Positions 55,565 through 64,000 of a stretch of DNA of 64,000 bases are shown one piece after another (position 1 is the stretch's first letter; each line of letters opens with the position of its first letter). The position numbers were made by a program, and so were the translations under genes. Origin of the DNA: Symbiodinium natans (lineage: Eukaryota > Sar > Dinophyceae > Suessiales > Symbiodiniaceae); contig CAJNDS010002142.1 of the NCBI GenBank assembly GCA_905221605.1, forward strand, positions 1 to 64,000. Direction: 5' to 3'. The notes under the pieces are model-generated. The model did no database searches, was not told the DNA's origin, and worked only from the letters and a program-made list of their open reading frames with translations.

Positions 55565-56445
55565 GTCTAGGGTTTAAATATGGTTTAGGGTTTAGGGTTT
55601 AGGGTTTAGGGTTTAGGGTTTAGGGTTTAGGGTTTAGGGTTTAGGGTTTAGGGAACCCTAAACCTCCACCCCCCTCCACTCCCCCCTCCTTCTCGTTCGT
55701 TTTCATTTAGGGCTACCGTACCCAATTCTTCGATAGCACTACACCCGAACCTTACAAAGCGGCGGACTAGGTAGGTTCGGGATTGGGGGTTTCGGGTCTC
55801 TGGCGTTGTAGCCTTCGCCTGCAAGCTGGAAAGTTCATCTCTAAACCCTGAGATGCTCGAAAACGCTCAAGGCTGAAAGTCTTACTATAATAAGAACAAT
55901 AATCAGAAGAATTGTTGTTATACTTAAGAAGCCCTAAGCCCCAAAACTCCCGAGCCTGAAGCCTCCAGTGGGCTCTCAGATTAGAGGGTTTTGGGAGGAT
56001 TCCGACCCACATAGTACAGTGGTTCACGGCGCTTACGGTTTAGCGTTTAGGGTTAGGGACTTAAGCTTCATAGGTTCGAAGCTCGTTTCAGTTGGGATTT
56101 GGGATTCAGGGGGTCCCCTGGCCTAGGGTGTAGCTTAGGGTTCTCAACAGCACCCCTGGTGGGCCCCTCCGTGCCTCTTTTGAGGGTTGGGGTTCAGGGT
56201 AACCCCAAATCAGTCAATCACTCACGTAAGGGCTGCGCCTGTGATATTTTTGCAACCCTAAGCCCTGAACCCTATATCCCTAAGTAAACCCTAAACCCTA
56301 GAACCCTAAACCCCAAGTAAACCCAAAACCCGAAGTAAACCCTAAATCCCTAAAACCCTAATCCCTAAGTAAACCTTAAACTTTCAAACCCCAAACCCTA
56401 AGTAAACCCTGAACCCCAAATCAACATGTTTTCGTTTTTCGCCTC

Positions 56446-56570
56446 TACTCGAAGGTTCATGGGGACTTATAACCACAGTTATACGTCTACTTATAACCTA
56501 CTTAGGGGACTTCGGGGGCTTATAAGTGCAGTTATAATTGGGGATATCAGCACCCCGAACCTCCAGGTAC
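56446..56570. repeat. Family A element
   Basis: TACTCGAAGGTTCATGGGGA against CACCCCGAACCTCCAGGTA; inner arms ACTTATAACCACAGTTATA and CTTATAAGTGCAGTTATAA. Confidence 0.8.
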
Positions 56571-56576
56571 CCTAAA

Positions 56577-56671
56577 TCAGGGGACTAAAGGAGGGACCCT
56601 TACAGGGGCTACTTAAGTATACAGGGACTATATAAGGTATATATAGGGGGGTCCCTCCTTGTCCCCCTCCA
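56577..56671. repeat. Family H palindrome
   Basis: AGGGGACTAAAGGAGGGACC against GGGTCCCTCCTTGTCCCCCT; centre TATATATAGG. Directly abuts the A element. Confidence 0.8.
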
Positions 56672-56941
56672 AACAAGCCATCAATCTGCAAATTGCTTAA
56701 ATGATTGGGTTCTTCAGGGAGGGGGGTTCAAGGGGGGGTAGGTACCTAGGGAACCTTAGGGAAGCTTAGAGAGCCTTAGGGAGTAGTGGGGAGTATAACG
56801 GAACCTTAGGTTACATACCCTTCTTGAACCCACCTCCCTTAAGAACCCTACAAACAAGGATAAACCCTAAACCCTAAACCCGAAACCCTAAACCCCAAAG
56901 CAAGATGTTTATTCGCTCTTCGCCTTTAGCCACCTTGGCAG

Positions 56942-57013
56942 GCCTTGCTCGAGCAGCATGTACAGGCTCGCGCGGAGTGGGGTCAGAAAGGCCTCGGCCC
57001 CAGCAACCTGGAG
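56942..57013 (+). CDS. Exon of the 54-63 kb gene
   Basis: TTGGCAG acceptor; 24 codons ALLEQHVQARAEWGQKGLGP, then SNLE. Joins 58392 as SNLEQLQQ; CTGGAG occurs at both junctions. Confidence 0.75.
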
Positions 57014-58391
57014 ATTCATGGGTTTAGGGTTTAGGGAGTTTATGGTTTAGGGTTTAGGGTTTAGGGAGTTTATGGTTTAGGGTTTAGGGTTTAGGGAGTT
57101 TAGGGTTTAGGGTTTAGGGCTTGATAGCGTCTAGGGTTTAGGGTTTAGGGTTTAGGGAGTTTAGGGTTTAGGGTTAGGGGAGTTTAGGGTTTAGGGGTTT
57201 AGGCGTTAATTAGGGGCTTACAGGGGGTTAGGGGTTTCAGGGTTTAGTGGGCAGGGTTTTCGGCCTAGTTAGGGATATGAGGGTGTATGGGGGGCTGGGA
57301 ATCTCAGAGCTCAGATCGTGTGTGCACATGCCCTCATGGCTTGCAGTTTTGCTATCCTTGTGCCTGGCATGCCCAGTATTCACATTCCCAGTTCTCTAAA
57401 CCCTTAGCCCTAAACCCTAAACCCGAAGCCCTAAACCCTATACCTGCTCAGACCAAAGTTCTATACTTCAAGCCTAAAACTTGGGATGTTCCCCGTTATA
57501 CTAACAGTCCTGAAAAGGGACTATAGTCCCCCCCAATTGTAATCCCTGTTAAGGGCTGTGGGCATACGGGGAACATCCCGGGTTCTGTACTTCAAGCCTA
57601 AAACTGACGCCCTCGGCTTCCTACAATCATGAGAAAATGGCCTGGAGCCCTAGAGCCTGGGGGGTGGCGTACTTGCCATTACTTGCCCTTATACTAGACA
57701 TGAAGAAGCCCTATATACCCTGCTTCACGTTGACTTAGCAGGCCGCTGCTTCAAGGCTTTGGGTTTCTACTCTGTGTTTAAGATCCCCCCCCCCAAAGGT
57801 AATAGAGGGATTAATCGGAGTTCTTAAGCAACTCGTAGGTTAAGGGCACCTTCAGCCCTGCACCCCCAGACCCGAATCCCTAAACCTCGTGGCCCTGAGC
57901 CTCATGACCCTAAGGCCCAAGCCTTGGGATGTTGCCCCGTATACTCACAGCCCTCGATAGGCATCATAGTACCCCCTATTCTAGCCCTGTAAAGGGTTTA
58001 GGGTTTAGGGTTTAGGGTTTAGGGTTTACGGTTTAGGGTTTAGGGTTTAGGGTTTAGTGTCGTAGAAGGGGGAACATCCCAACCTACGCCTCCTTACCGA
58101 AACCCTCAACCTCCTTGACCCGCAGCCTCTCAACCCTGCAACCCTGCAACCCCAAGTCTCTAGTCATCTAGTAGGCCAAACGAAGCACAACCTGTCAGCA
58201 ACCTAGAACCCACAAGTTAGTAGCTTAGAACCATAAAAAAAGTCAGGGTTGAGGGTCTCGGGTCTAGGTGTGCGCTTCCGGTTGGCTTAGGAGTTTATAC
58301 ATTAATTTTGCCTAAACTAAACCCTACACCTTTCACCCTAAACCCTACACCCTAAACCCTAAACCTGCCAGCTCGAGGCCATTGGCTGGAG
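57014..58391. other. 1.38-kb intron
   Basis: TTTAGGG/AGGGAGTTTA array 57022-57200; unique frame 57287-57526 not accepted; F element 57481-57582; F element with TTTAGGG insert 57924-58082; short CCCTAAA 58316-58366. Ends GGCTGGAG. Confidence 0.65.
57924..58082. repeat. Family F element interrupted by TTTAGGG array
   Basis: TTGGGATGTTGCCCCGTATA start and GGGGGAACATCCCAA end. An (TTTAGGG)9 array (57989-58056) sits inside, starting at CTGTAAAGGG. Confidence 0.8.
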
Positions 58392-58439
58392 CAGCTGCAA
58401 CAGATCGTGGTTGAGTGGCAAAGTGAGCGGCACCTGAAC
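58392..58439 (+). CDS. Exon of the 54-63 kb gene
   Basis: 16 codons QLQQIVVEWQSERHLN, helix-like; GT donor at 58440. Confidence 0.7.
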
Positions 58440-59289
58440 GTTTTGTGAGCAACATGCATTGAAAGACCGGGTGGATGAGTTTCTGAGGCCTTGACCTAGA
58501 CCTTGAAGACCACAAGGAGCCCGAAGCCCTAAGCCACTAGTTTAGGGTTCAGGGTTCAGGGTTTAGGGTTTAGGGTTTCGGGTTCACACATATCCATACA
58601 TCCGGCACACCGACTTCCCCAAGCCCTGCAACCCTGACAGCGGCGGAGGCCGCACAAACTTTGCAACCTTGCTCCCCCTGCTCCTTCCCCTCCTCTATAC
58701 TTGGAGGTTCATGGAGGGTTTAGGGTTTAGGGTTTAGGGTTTAGGGTTTAGGGTTTAGGGTTTAGGGTTTAGGGTTTAGGGTTTAGGGTTTAGGGTTTAG
58801 GGTTTAGGGCCTACTTATAATAGGGATGACCCCTACAAGGCCCTTTATAGGCATTATAAGTAGGGTTATAAGTACAGTTATAGTTGGTTAGTAAGTACCA
58901 TGAACCTCCAAGTAGGGTCGCATAGTTTCGGATGCCGTGCTTTGACGGTCGGAACCATGACACCTTAGTATGGTCCCTTACCCTTGTTTAAAGGGATGTA
59001 AAGGGATCCGAAGTGTAGTTATATAACAGCAGGGGACCCAGATTCTGATCCCCTAACTTCAGCGCTTAGGGATAACAGGGTTTTAGTGTTCGGGTTCGGG
59101 TTGTCAGCTATGGGGGTCGCCTGGGTCCCTCTACTTCAGCTGCGTGACACCCAAGAAGTGCCCACTCCTACACTTACAAGCCTGCAAGGGGGTAGGCACA
59201 CGGCCCCTTGATGTGGTCCCTTGTAATTACCCTTTCTAAAGGGTTCTGAAGGTAATAAGGGACCATGTAACCCCAAGAGCTGAGTGCAG
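58440..59289. other. Intron
   Basis: TTTAGGG 58545-58585; A element 58698-58915 with TTTAGGG array; G elements near 58969-59035 and 59217-59276 (GGTCCCTTGTAATTACC against GGTAATAAGGGACC). Ends AGTGCAG. Confidence 0.6.
58698..58915. repeat. Family A element with (TTTAGGG)13 in its left arm
   Basis: TACTTGGAGGTTCATGG at 58698, then TTTAGGG 58714-58809, then the right three-quarters of the element closely matching 19810-19965, ending GTACCATGAACCTCCAAGTA. The missing left inner arm has been replaced by the array. Confidence 0.85.
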
Positions 59290-59322
59290 GTCGGTGGACA
59301 AAACCGTCCAGGAGGAGGCGCG
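59290..59322 (+). CDS. Probable 33-nt exon
   Basis: GTGCAG acceptor, GTTTAGG donor; phase 0 gives VGGQNRPGGGA. Another frame (SVDKTVQEEARF) reads on to a stop at ~59402, so either an exon or a longer alternative is possible. Confidence 0.45.
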
Positions 59323-60078
59323 GTTTAGGATTGTCTCGGCATTTTCGGGTCAAGGCCTTCTTCGCAGAGTGCTCCTTCGACCATTCTTCTGGACGCTGCC
59401 CTGAACCCTACACCCTGAAACCCTACACCCTGAAACCCTAAACCCTAAACCCTGAACCCTGAACCCTGAAACCCTAAACCCTAAACCCTAAACCCCAATC
59501 ATTTTCAAGCTTAAAGTTGAGCAGGCCATCTCCTACTGCGACTCATCACCTGAATGCTCTAACTTGAGTGCCCTGAATCTGAGAGGCCTTGATCCCCAAA
59601 AGCCGCAAAACCCCAAAAGCCCCAAAAGCCCCAAAAGCCCCAAGTCCCCCATTAAAAGCCAGAACTCGACATCACCAAGCTCCCACAACTCCCACCCCCC
59701 CGGAAGCCCGAAACCCCATGACCCACCCTACTTACCTCCCCCTCTCCCTCCCTCCCCCCCCCCCCAATCCCAAAACCCTGTTCAGGGTTTAGGGGGTCCT
59801 GGATCCTGGGGCAGAGCTACAGAGGTTTGCTGTACCCAAGCTTCATCCTATGTGTGTATCTATGTATGTATGTATGTGTGTGTGTATGTATGTATGTATG
59901 TATGTATACATATCGCTGGAAGGTACATTCGGTACAGCATTCAACCTCCAATGCGGCCCTGAACCCTAAGCCCTGAAGCCGTGGGACCCTAAACCCTAAA
60001 CCCTAAACCCTAAACCCTAAACCCTCAACCCTAAACCCTAAACCCAGTTCTAACCCCACAACCCTGTCTTGGCATGAG
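59323..60078. other. Intron
   Basis: CCCTGAA/CCCTAAA 59400-59492; a C/A-rich stretch 59585-59775 (Ser/Pro/Lys ORF is low complexity); (TGTA)n 59848-59905; CCCTAAA 59985-60045. Confidence 0.5.
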
Positions 60079-60117
60079 GTCCGGCGCTCACAGCTTCAGG
60101 CCCGTACGTGGGCACAG
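60079..60117 (+). CDS. Possible exon
   Basis: GCATGAG acceptor; VRRSQLQARTWAQ in phase 0; a GTACGT donor inside would shorten it to 60101. CCCTAAA left, TTTAGGG right (60153). Confidence 0.4.
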
Positions 60118-61174
60118 GGGAATTAAAGCCCTTTTGGCCTTTCAGATGGCGGCGGTTTAGGGTTTAGGGTTTAGGGTTTAGGGTTTAGGGTTTAGGGTTT
60201 AGGGTTTAGGGTTTAGGGTTTAGGGTTTAGGGTTTAGGGTTTAGGGTCTCGAGCCCATGCGCTTTCTGGGGGCGCAATCTGGGGAGATTACCGGTGTGTA
60301 GCTCTTGGGTTTTGGGGCCTAGGCTGGGTTTTGGAGTACTGTACTTTAATACTTTTTTTGGTTCTGGGTTCCTATTATAGCTACTTATACCTAAAACAAG
60401 TATATACTTTTTTCCAGGGTCTACTCCAAAGGTAGGTAGGGCTTCAGGGTTGCAGGAGTTGTGCAGGGCCTCGATGCCATGGGTCTTTCAGGCAGCGTTG
60501 CTGGGTTTGGGTTTCGCGTTTGGGGCCTGTTTAGGGGGACAAAGCAGCATAGGGTTTTCAGAGGTGCATGTTAAGAAGCTGGGACCAACACTCCCTAAAT
60601 CCGAATCCATAAGCCCTACATCCGCATGAGTTCACCATGCTCAAATGTGCCCTCCGTGTTTCCCGGGTTGAGTTGAAACCAGTGTTGAAGTTCCTGGTGG
60701 CCTTGGTCACTATGCCCTACTTGGAGGTTCATGGGTGGTTATGAATGGGGTCATAAGTACTCCCAAAGGGGGTACAAGTGTAGTTACCAGACTTATAGCC
60801 CTGCTTATTATCACCCATGAACCTACAATTCAACCCTGAATCCTAAACCCCAAACCCTAAACCCTAAACGCATACGAGCCCATCGCTGGACGCACTTCGG
60901 GGCTTTGGAGGCCTTTTCAGGGTGTTGGGTTTGGGGTGTTTGGGATGTCTCATACACACACCAATTTCGGGTTTTAGGGTTTCAGGGTTTAGGGTTTCGG
61001 GTTTTGTGGTTTTAGGGTTTTAGGGTTTAAGGATTTTGGGGTCTTAGGCTCTAAGGATTTTAGGGTTTAGGGTTTTAGGGGTTTTTGGGTTTTAGGGTTT
61101 GAGGGTTTAGGGTTTTAGGGCTTAGAGTTTATGGGTCCAGGGTGTCTTCTGGACCAAGAAACGAGCCTTTTCAG
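60118..61174. other. Intron interval
   Basis: (TTTAGGG)n 60153-60246; unique 60250-60700; A element 60718-60828; short CCCTAAA; possible small exon 60872-60915; TTTTAGGG-type variants 60968-61130. Ends TTTTCAG. Confidence 0.5.
60718..60828. repeat. Family A element
   Basis: TACTTGGAGGTTCATGGGTG against CACCCATGAACCTACAA; inner GTCATAAGTACTCCC. Confidence 0.8.
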
Positions 61175-61213
61175 GCTTTGGAGGAGCAGAAGATGCGAGA
61201 CGAGCAGGCGGCC
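61175..61213 (+). CDS. Exon of the 54-63 kb gene (coiled coil)
   Basis: 13 codons ALEEQKMRDEQAA in phase 0 after TTTTCAG; joins 61875 through a GGATC direct repeat. Confidence 0.7.
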
Positions 61214-61874
61214 GGATCTCGTGTGTTTGTGGTGGGTCGGGGGGCTCGTAACGTTTTGACTACCTAGGATGCCCAGTAGTCAGTGGTACCCTTATTCCCT
61301 TTTTGTGGGGCTTAGGTTCCCTTAGAAACCCCTTTAAGCAAGAAGGGCACCCTTTTTGAGCCTAGGTCACTGGGCAGCCTAGCTACTAATTGCTTAAGAA
61401 CGCGCTCAAAAATATTCTTACTTCTAGGGGCACTGTAGGGATGATTGTCTGGATTTGTTGGGTGGGGGTTCTTCGGCAACTAATAGACGATGAAGTACGG
61501 CTATGAAGTAGTCATCAGGCAGGGTCACTTAGTAGCTGAGTGAGCTATAATCTCTATAGAACTGAAAGTGTCCACTTTTTTGGGGGGGCCTATGAACTCA
61601 GCAACTAAGTAGGGTTCAGGGCTTCGGCTTTAGGTTTCAGGGTACGAGCGCAAGTCAGGCCCTTGATTTGTTGAAAAGGGCCGGTTTAGGGTTATAGGGT
61701 TTGTAGGGTTTGGGGTGTGGGGGGACAGGAAGAGAGGCGAAAGTAGTTCTTGTTGAGAAGATCTTGGGGTGTCCCTAAACCCTAAACCCTAAACCCTAAA
61801 CCCTAAACCCTAAACCCTAAACCCTAAACCCTAAACCCTAAACCCTAAACCCTAAACCCTAAACCCGGGTGTAG
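61214..61874. other. 661-nt intron, GGATC repeats
   Basis: Flanked by GGATC (61214-61218, 61875-61879). Contains E element 61261-61382, D element 61383-61489 and (CCCTAAA)n 61774-61865. Ends GTGTAG. Confidence 0.75.
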
Positions 61875-61936
61875 GGATCCGCGGCTCAGATTCGTCAGCT
61901 CCTCCAGTCAGAGGTCGCCAAAGCGCGAGAGGCCAG
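61875..61936 (+). CDS. Coiled-coil exon
   Basis: GSAAQIRQLLQSEVAKAREA, then R across the junction. Joins 62722; GGCCAGG occurs at both ends of the intron. Confidence 0.75.
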
Positions 61937-62721
61937 GGATGCTGGGGCTTTTGGGGGTTTAGGCGATTTCGGGTTGAAAGTTTAGACCCCAAACCTTAAA
62001 CCCGAAACCCGAAACCCTAAACCCTAACCCGAAACCTTAAACCCTAAACCCTAAACCCTAAACCCGAATCCTAAACGTTTTCGGCTTTCTCGTTTAGGGT
62101 CTTTAGGATAGAAGGCTTGGGTTTGTCGGAAGGTGCGCTGCCAAAAGTGTCTCATAGCTTGGCGTGTTGTCTCCAGGGTTGAGAGATAGTGCTTTATTCT
62201 TCGAAAGCCAAAACAAATGTGCTCACAAAAGCATTCATCTCTCTAAACCTGCACCAGTTTTATCCTTGTGGGGAGGGTGCCAATGTTTCACCCTAACCCC
62301 TGATCCCGGAGACCACAAGGTTCAATGCCGCAAAAGTCCGAACCCTGTACCCCCGAAAGCTATCAACCCCAAGCCCCCCCCCCCCCCCAGGGCCGGGTTT
62401 AGGGTTTAGGGTTCAGGGTTGAGGGTTCAGGGTTAAGGAAGAATCACCCGCATCATGCCCCGCAATATTCCGTACATGTATGTATATAGATATTTTTTCA
62501 ATCTGAACACCAAAATGCACGTTCAAAACAAACAGGCTCCTTATGGGGAGTTCCAAATATAACGGTACCGTTTGGGCGTTCCTGTATATGAACAGGATTG
62601 GACGAGAGTATTCAGGGTATATTTGGAGTACCTCCCCCTGCCCCCATTTTGGCAAATACCCATCTAGAGCCTACAAACATTAGGTTCCTGATCGCTTTGC
62701 TTTGCTTTGCCTCTCGGCCAG
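61937..62721. other. Last intron of the 54-63 kb gene
   Basis: Starts GGATGCTGGGGC, degenerate CCCTAAA/CCCGAAA 61985-62075, unique text, C15 run 62376-62390, TTTAGGG 62397-62425, ends CTCTCGGCCAG. Confidence 0.65.
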
Positions 62722-62779
62722 GAAAGCCGCCAAGCAGCGTCTGAGGCAGGGGCAGATCCCAGGGACGCCCATACTTTAA
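62722..62779 (+). CDS. Terminal exon of the 54-63 kb gene
   Basis: KAAKQRLRQGQIPGTPIL then TAA 62777-62779. Continues the basic coiled coil of the previous exon. Confidence 0.7.
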
Positions 62780-63859
62780 ACTAAGGAATATACTAGGACC
62801 CGGAGTAGGCCCTTATTTCCTTTTTTTAAAGGGGTTTGGCTTTTAAAATCCCCTTAAAAACCAACAAGTTTAAGGAATATTCCTTAGTTAAGGGGCATTG
62901 GAGCCTGCGGGATGCTGTGGGGTTTAGGTTTAGGGTTTAGGGTTTAGGGTTTAGGGTTTCGGGTTTAGGGTTTAGGGTTTAGGGTTTAGGGTTTTTCGGG
63001 GATATCTGTACATAGGTTTGGTCCCGAATCTTGAGATCCAGCCCAAGTCTATACAAAAGATCCCCAGACCCTTAAATAGATGTCACAGCAAGCAACTGGG
63101 ACCGGGTTTAGGGTTGAGGGTGCCGGGTTTGGGGTTGCAGGGTTTAGGGTTGGACCCCACCCCCGTCCCTGGCGGTGGGTTCCTACTCAGTTTTCTGTGG
63201 CTTGCCAGGCTTTTTAGGTTCACTTAGCAAGCCCCTATTAAGCCAAAGGGGCTTAGCCCTAAACCCCAGGCCCCAAACCCTGAGCCCTTCACACCCCTAG
63301 GCTGAACCCCTTAACCCCCAATTCTAAACCCGAAACCCCGAGTCAACAGCATTGACAGATCTTGGTCGCTGTGATTTTCGTGATTTTAGCCGTGGTTTTG
63401 GCCTCCGACCTCCCTTGGCTCCTACTTGGGTCATTCCAAGGGACCCTAAACCCTAAACCCGCCCTAAACCCTAAACCCTAAACCCTAACTAAACCCTAAA
63501 CCCTAAACCCTAACTAAACCCTAAACCCTAAACCCTAGGGGTTGCAGGTTCAGGGTTCAGGGTTGGTTTTAGTTGGGGTCTGGGTTCAGAGCTTTTCGTT
63601 TAGGGTTACGGCTCGAGCCACTGGTGTTGGGTTAGGATGTCAAGGGTAGCTGCTGTGGAATTTCAGGTCGGGACTTTCGGGTGTTGTGTTGGCTGGGTTT
63701 GGGGTTTAGGGTTCAGGGTTCAGGGTTCAGGGTTCAGGGTTTAGGGTTTGGGGTTTAGGGTTTAGGGTTTGGGGTTTAGGGTTTAGGTTTAGGGTTTAGG
63801 GTTTAGGGTTTAGGGTTTAAGATTTAGGGTTTAGGGGTTCTTCCCTTGCCCACGGCCAG
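62780..63859. other. Downstream intergenic interval
   Basis: C-type ends around an E-like element (62780-62910); TTTAGGG 62925-62993; CCCTAAA 63445-63537; TTTAGGG 63695-63835; unique text between. No ORF supported. Confidence 0.5.
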
Positions 63860-63908
63860 ATGATGCAGCTGATGAAGCAAAGAGTTGCGAGCTCAGCTTT
63901 TTATTCTG
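63860..63908 (+). CDS. Possible first or internal exon of the next gene
   Basis: GGCCAG acceptor directly before ATGATGCAGCTGATGAAG; MMQLMKQRVASSAFYS; GTAAAA donor. Alternatively read in another frame. Window ends soon after. Confidence 0.3.
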
Positions 63909-64000
63909 TAAAAGATGGTTGCAAACTATGCTCTGCTTAGCACTCTAGGAACTGAGTGATTGCTCCGCCACTTTGTCTGAAAACCTAAACTCTAAACCCT

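Larger units (their letters stand above)
55565..56941. other. Intron
   Basis: TTTAGGG 55581-55655; unique 55660-56040; degenerate CCCTAAGTAAA units 56255-56420; A element 56446-56570; H element 56577-56671; J-type palindrome 56707-56842; CCCTAAA 56860-56895. Ends TTGGCAG. Confidence 0.55.

Noticed and set aside
59564-59962. 132-residue Ser/Pro/Lys ORF
   Set aside because: Low-complexity C/A-rich tract followed by a (TGTA)n microsatellite; no splice or frame support.
1-64000. Window as a chromosome-end telomere or subtelomere
   Set aside because: Arrays occur in both orientations throughout, inside a gene with conserved exons, and change unit type from array to array.
1-64000. Plant nuclear origin (TTTAGGG is also the plant telomere unit)
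   Set aside because: The spliced-leader relic, GA-AG and GC-AG introns with direct repeats, and the ubiquitin-like/ankyrin gene fit a dinoflagellate much better.

Overview
This window looks like nuclear DNA of a dinoflagellate. Four things in the sequence point that way. (1) TTTAGGG/CCCTAAA arrays occur every few hundred bases. (2) Many introns that can be defined here are of GA-AG or GC-AG type. (3) A 17-nt exact piece of the dinoflagellate spliced leader lies at 51874-51890. (4) There is a ubiquitin-like plus ankyrin-repeat gene of a kind common in these algae. All supported genes read on the + strand and follow each other closely. More than 85% of the window is intron or repeat. No rRNA, tRNA, CRISPR or bacterial-type feature was seen.

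Layout. 1-902: the end of a gene (stop at 900-902). About 1.2-29.2 kb: a chain of 45-210 nt exon-like islands, many coding Ala/Pro/Ser/Glu-rich peptide, ending in two well-joined exons with a stop at 29206-29208. A nearly intronless ubiquitin-like/ankyrin gene (21.6-23.6 kb) with a decaying 3' end sits between AT-rich flanks inside this chain. 29.46-51.78 kb: one importin-13/transportin-3-like karyopherin gene of about 22 kb with some 30 small exons. 51.85-52.6 kb: an intronless ORF behind inverted spliced-leader relics, probably a recycled mRNA copy. 54.2-62.78 kb: exons of a further + strand gene ending in a coiled coil. 63.8 kb: possibly the start of another.

The striking feature is intron structure. 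Exon islands are usually entered from a (CCCTAAA)n array and left into a (TTTAGGG)n array. The typical intron therefore begins GTTTAGGG and ends in CCCTAAA, so its RNA ends could pair. Well-resolved introns are also flanked by 4-7 nt direct repeats, as if inserted as mobile elements (introners). At least nine families of short inverted-repeat elements, here named A-J, fill the introns. One A copy is itself an intron, and two further copies supply the 3' splice site of an exon. Telomere-type arrays are nested inside several of these elements.

Intron-exon joins were deduced by eye from reading frame, AG ends and direct repeats. Family assignments rest on recalled protein patterns, not on a search.
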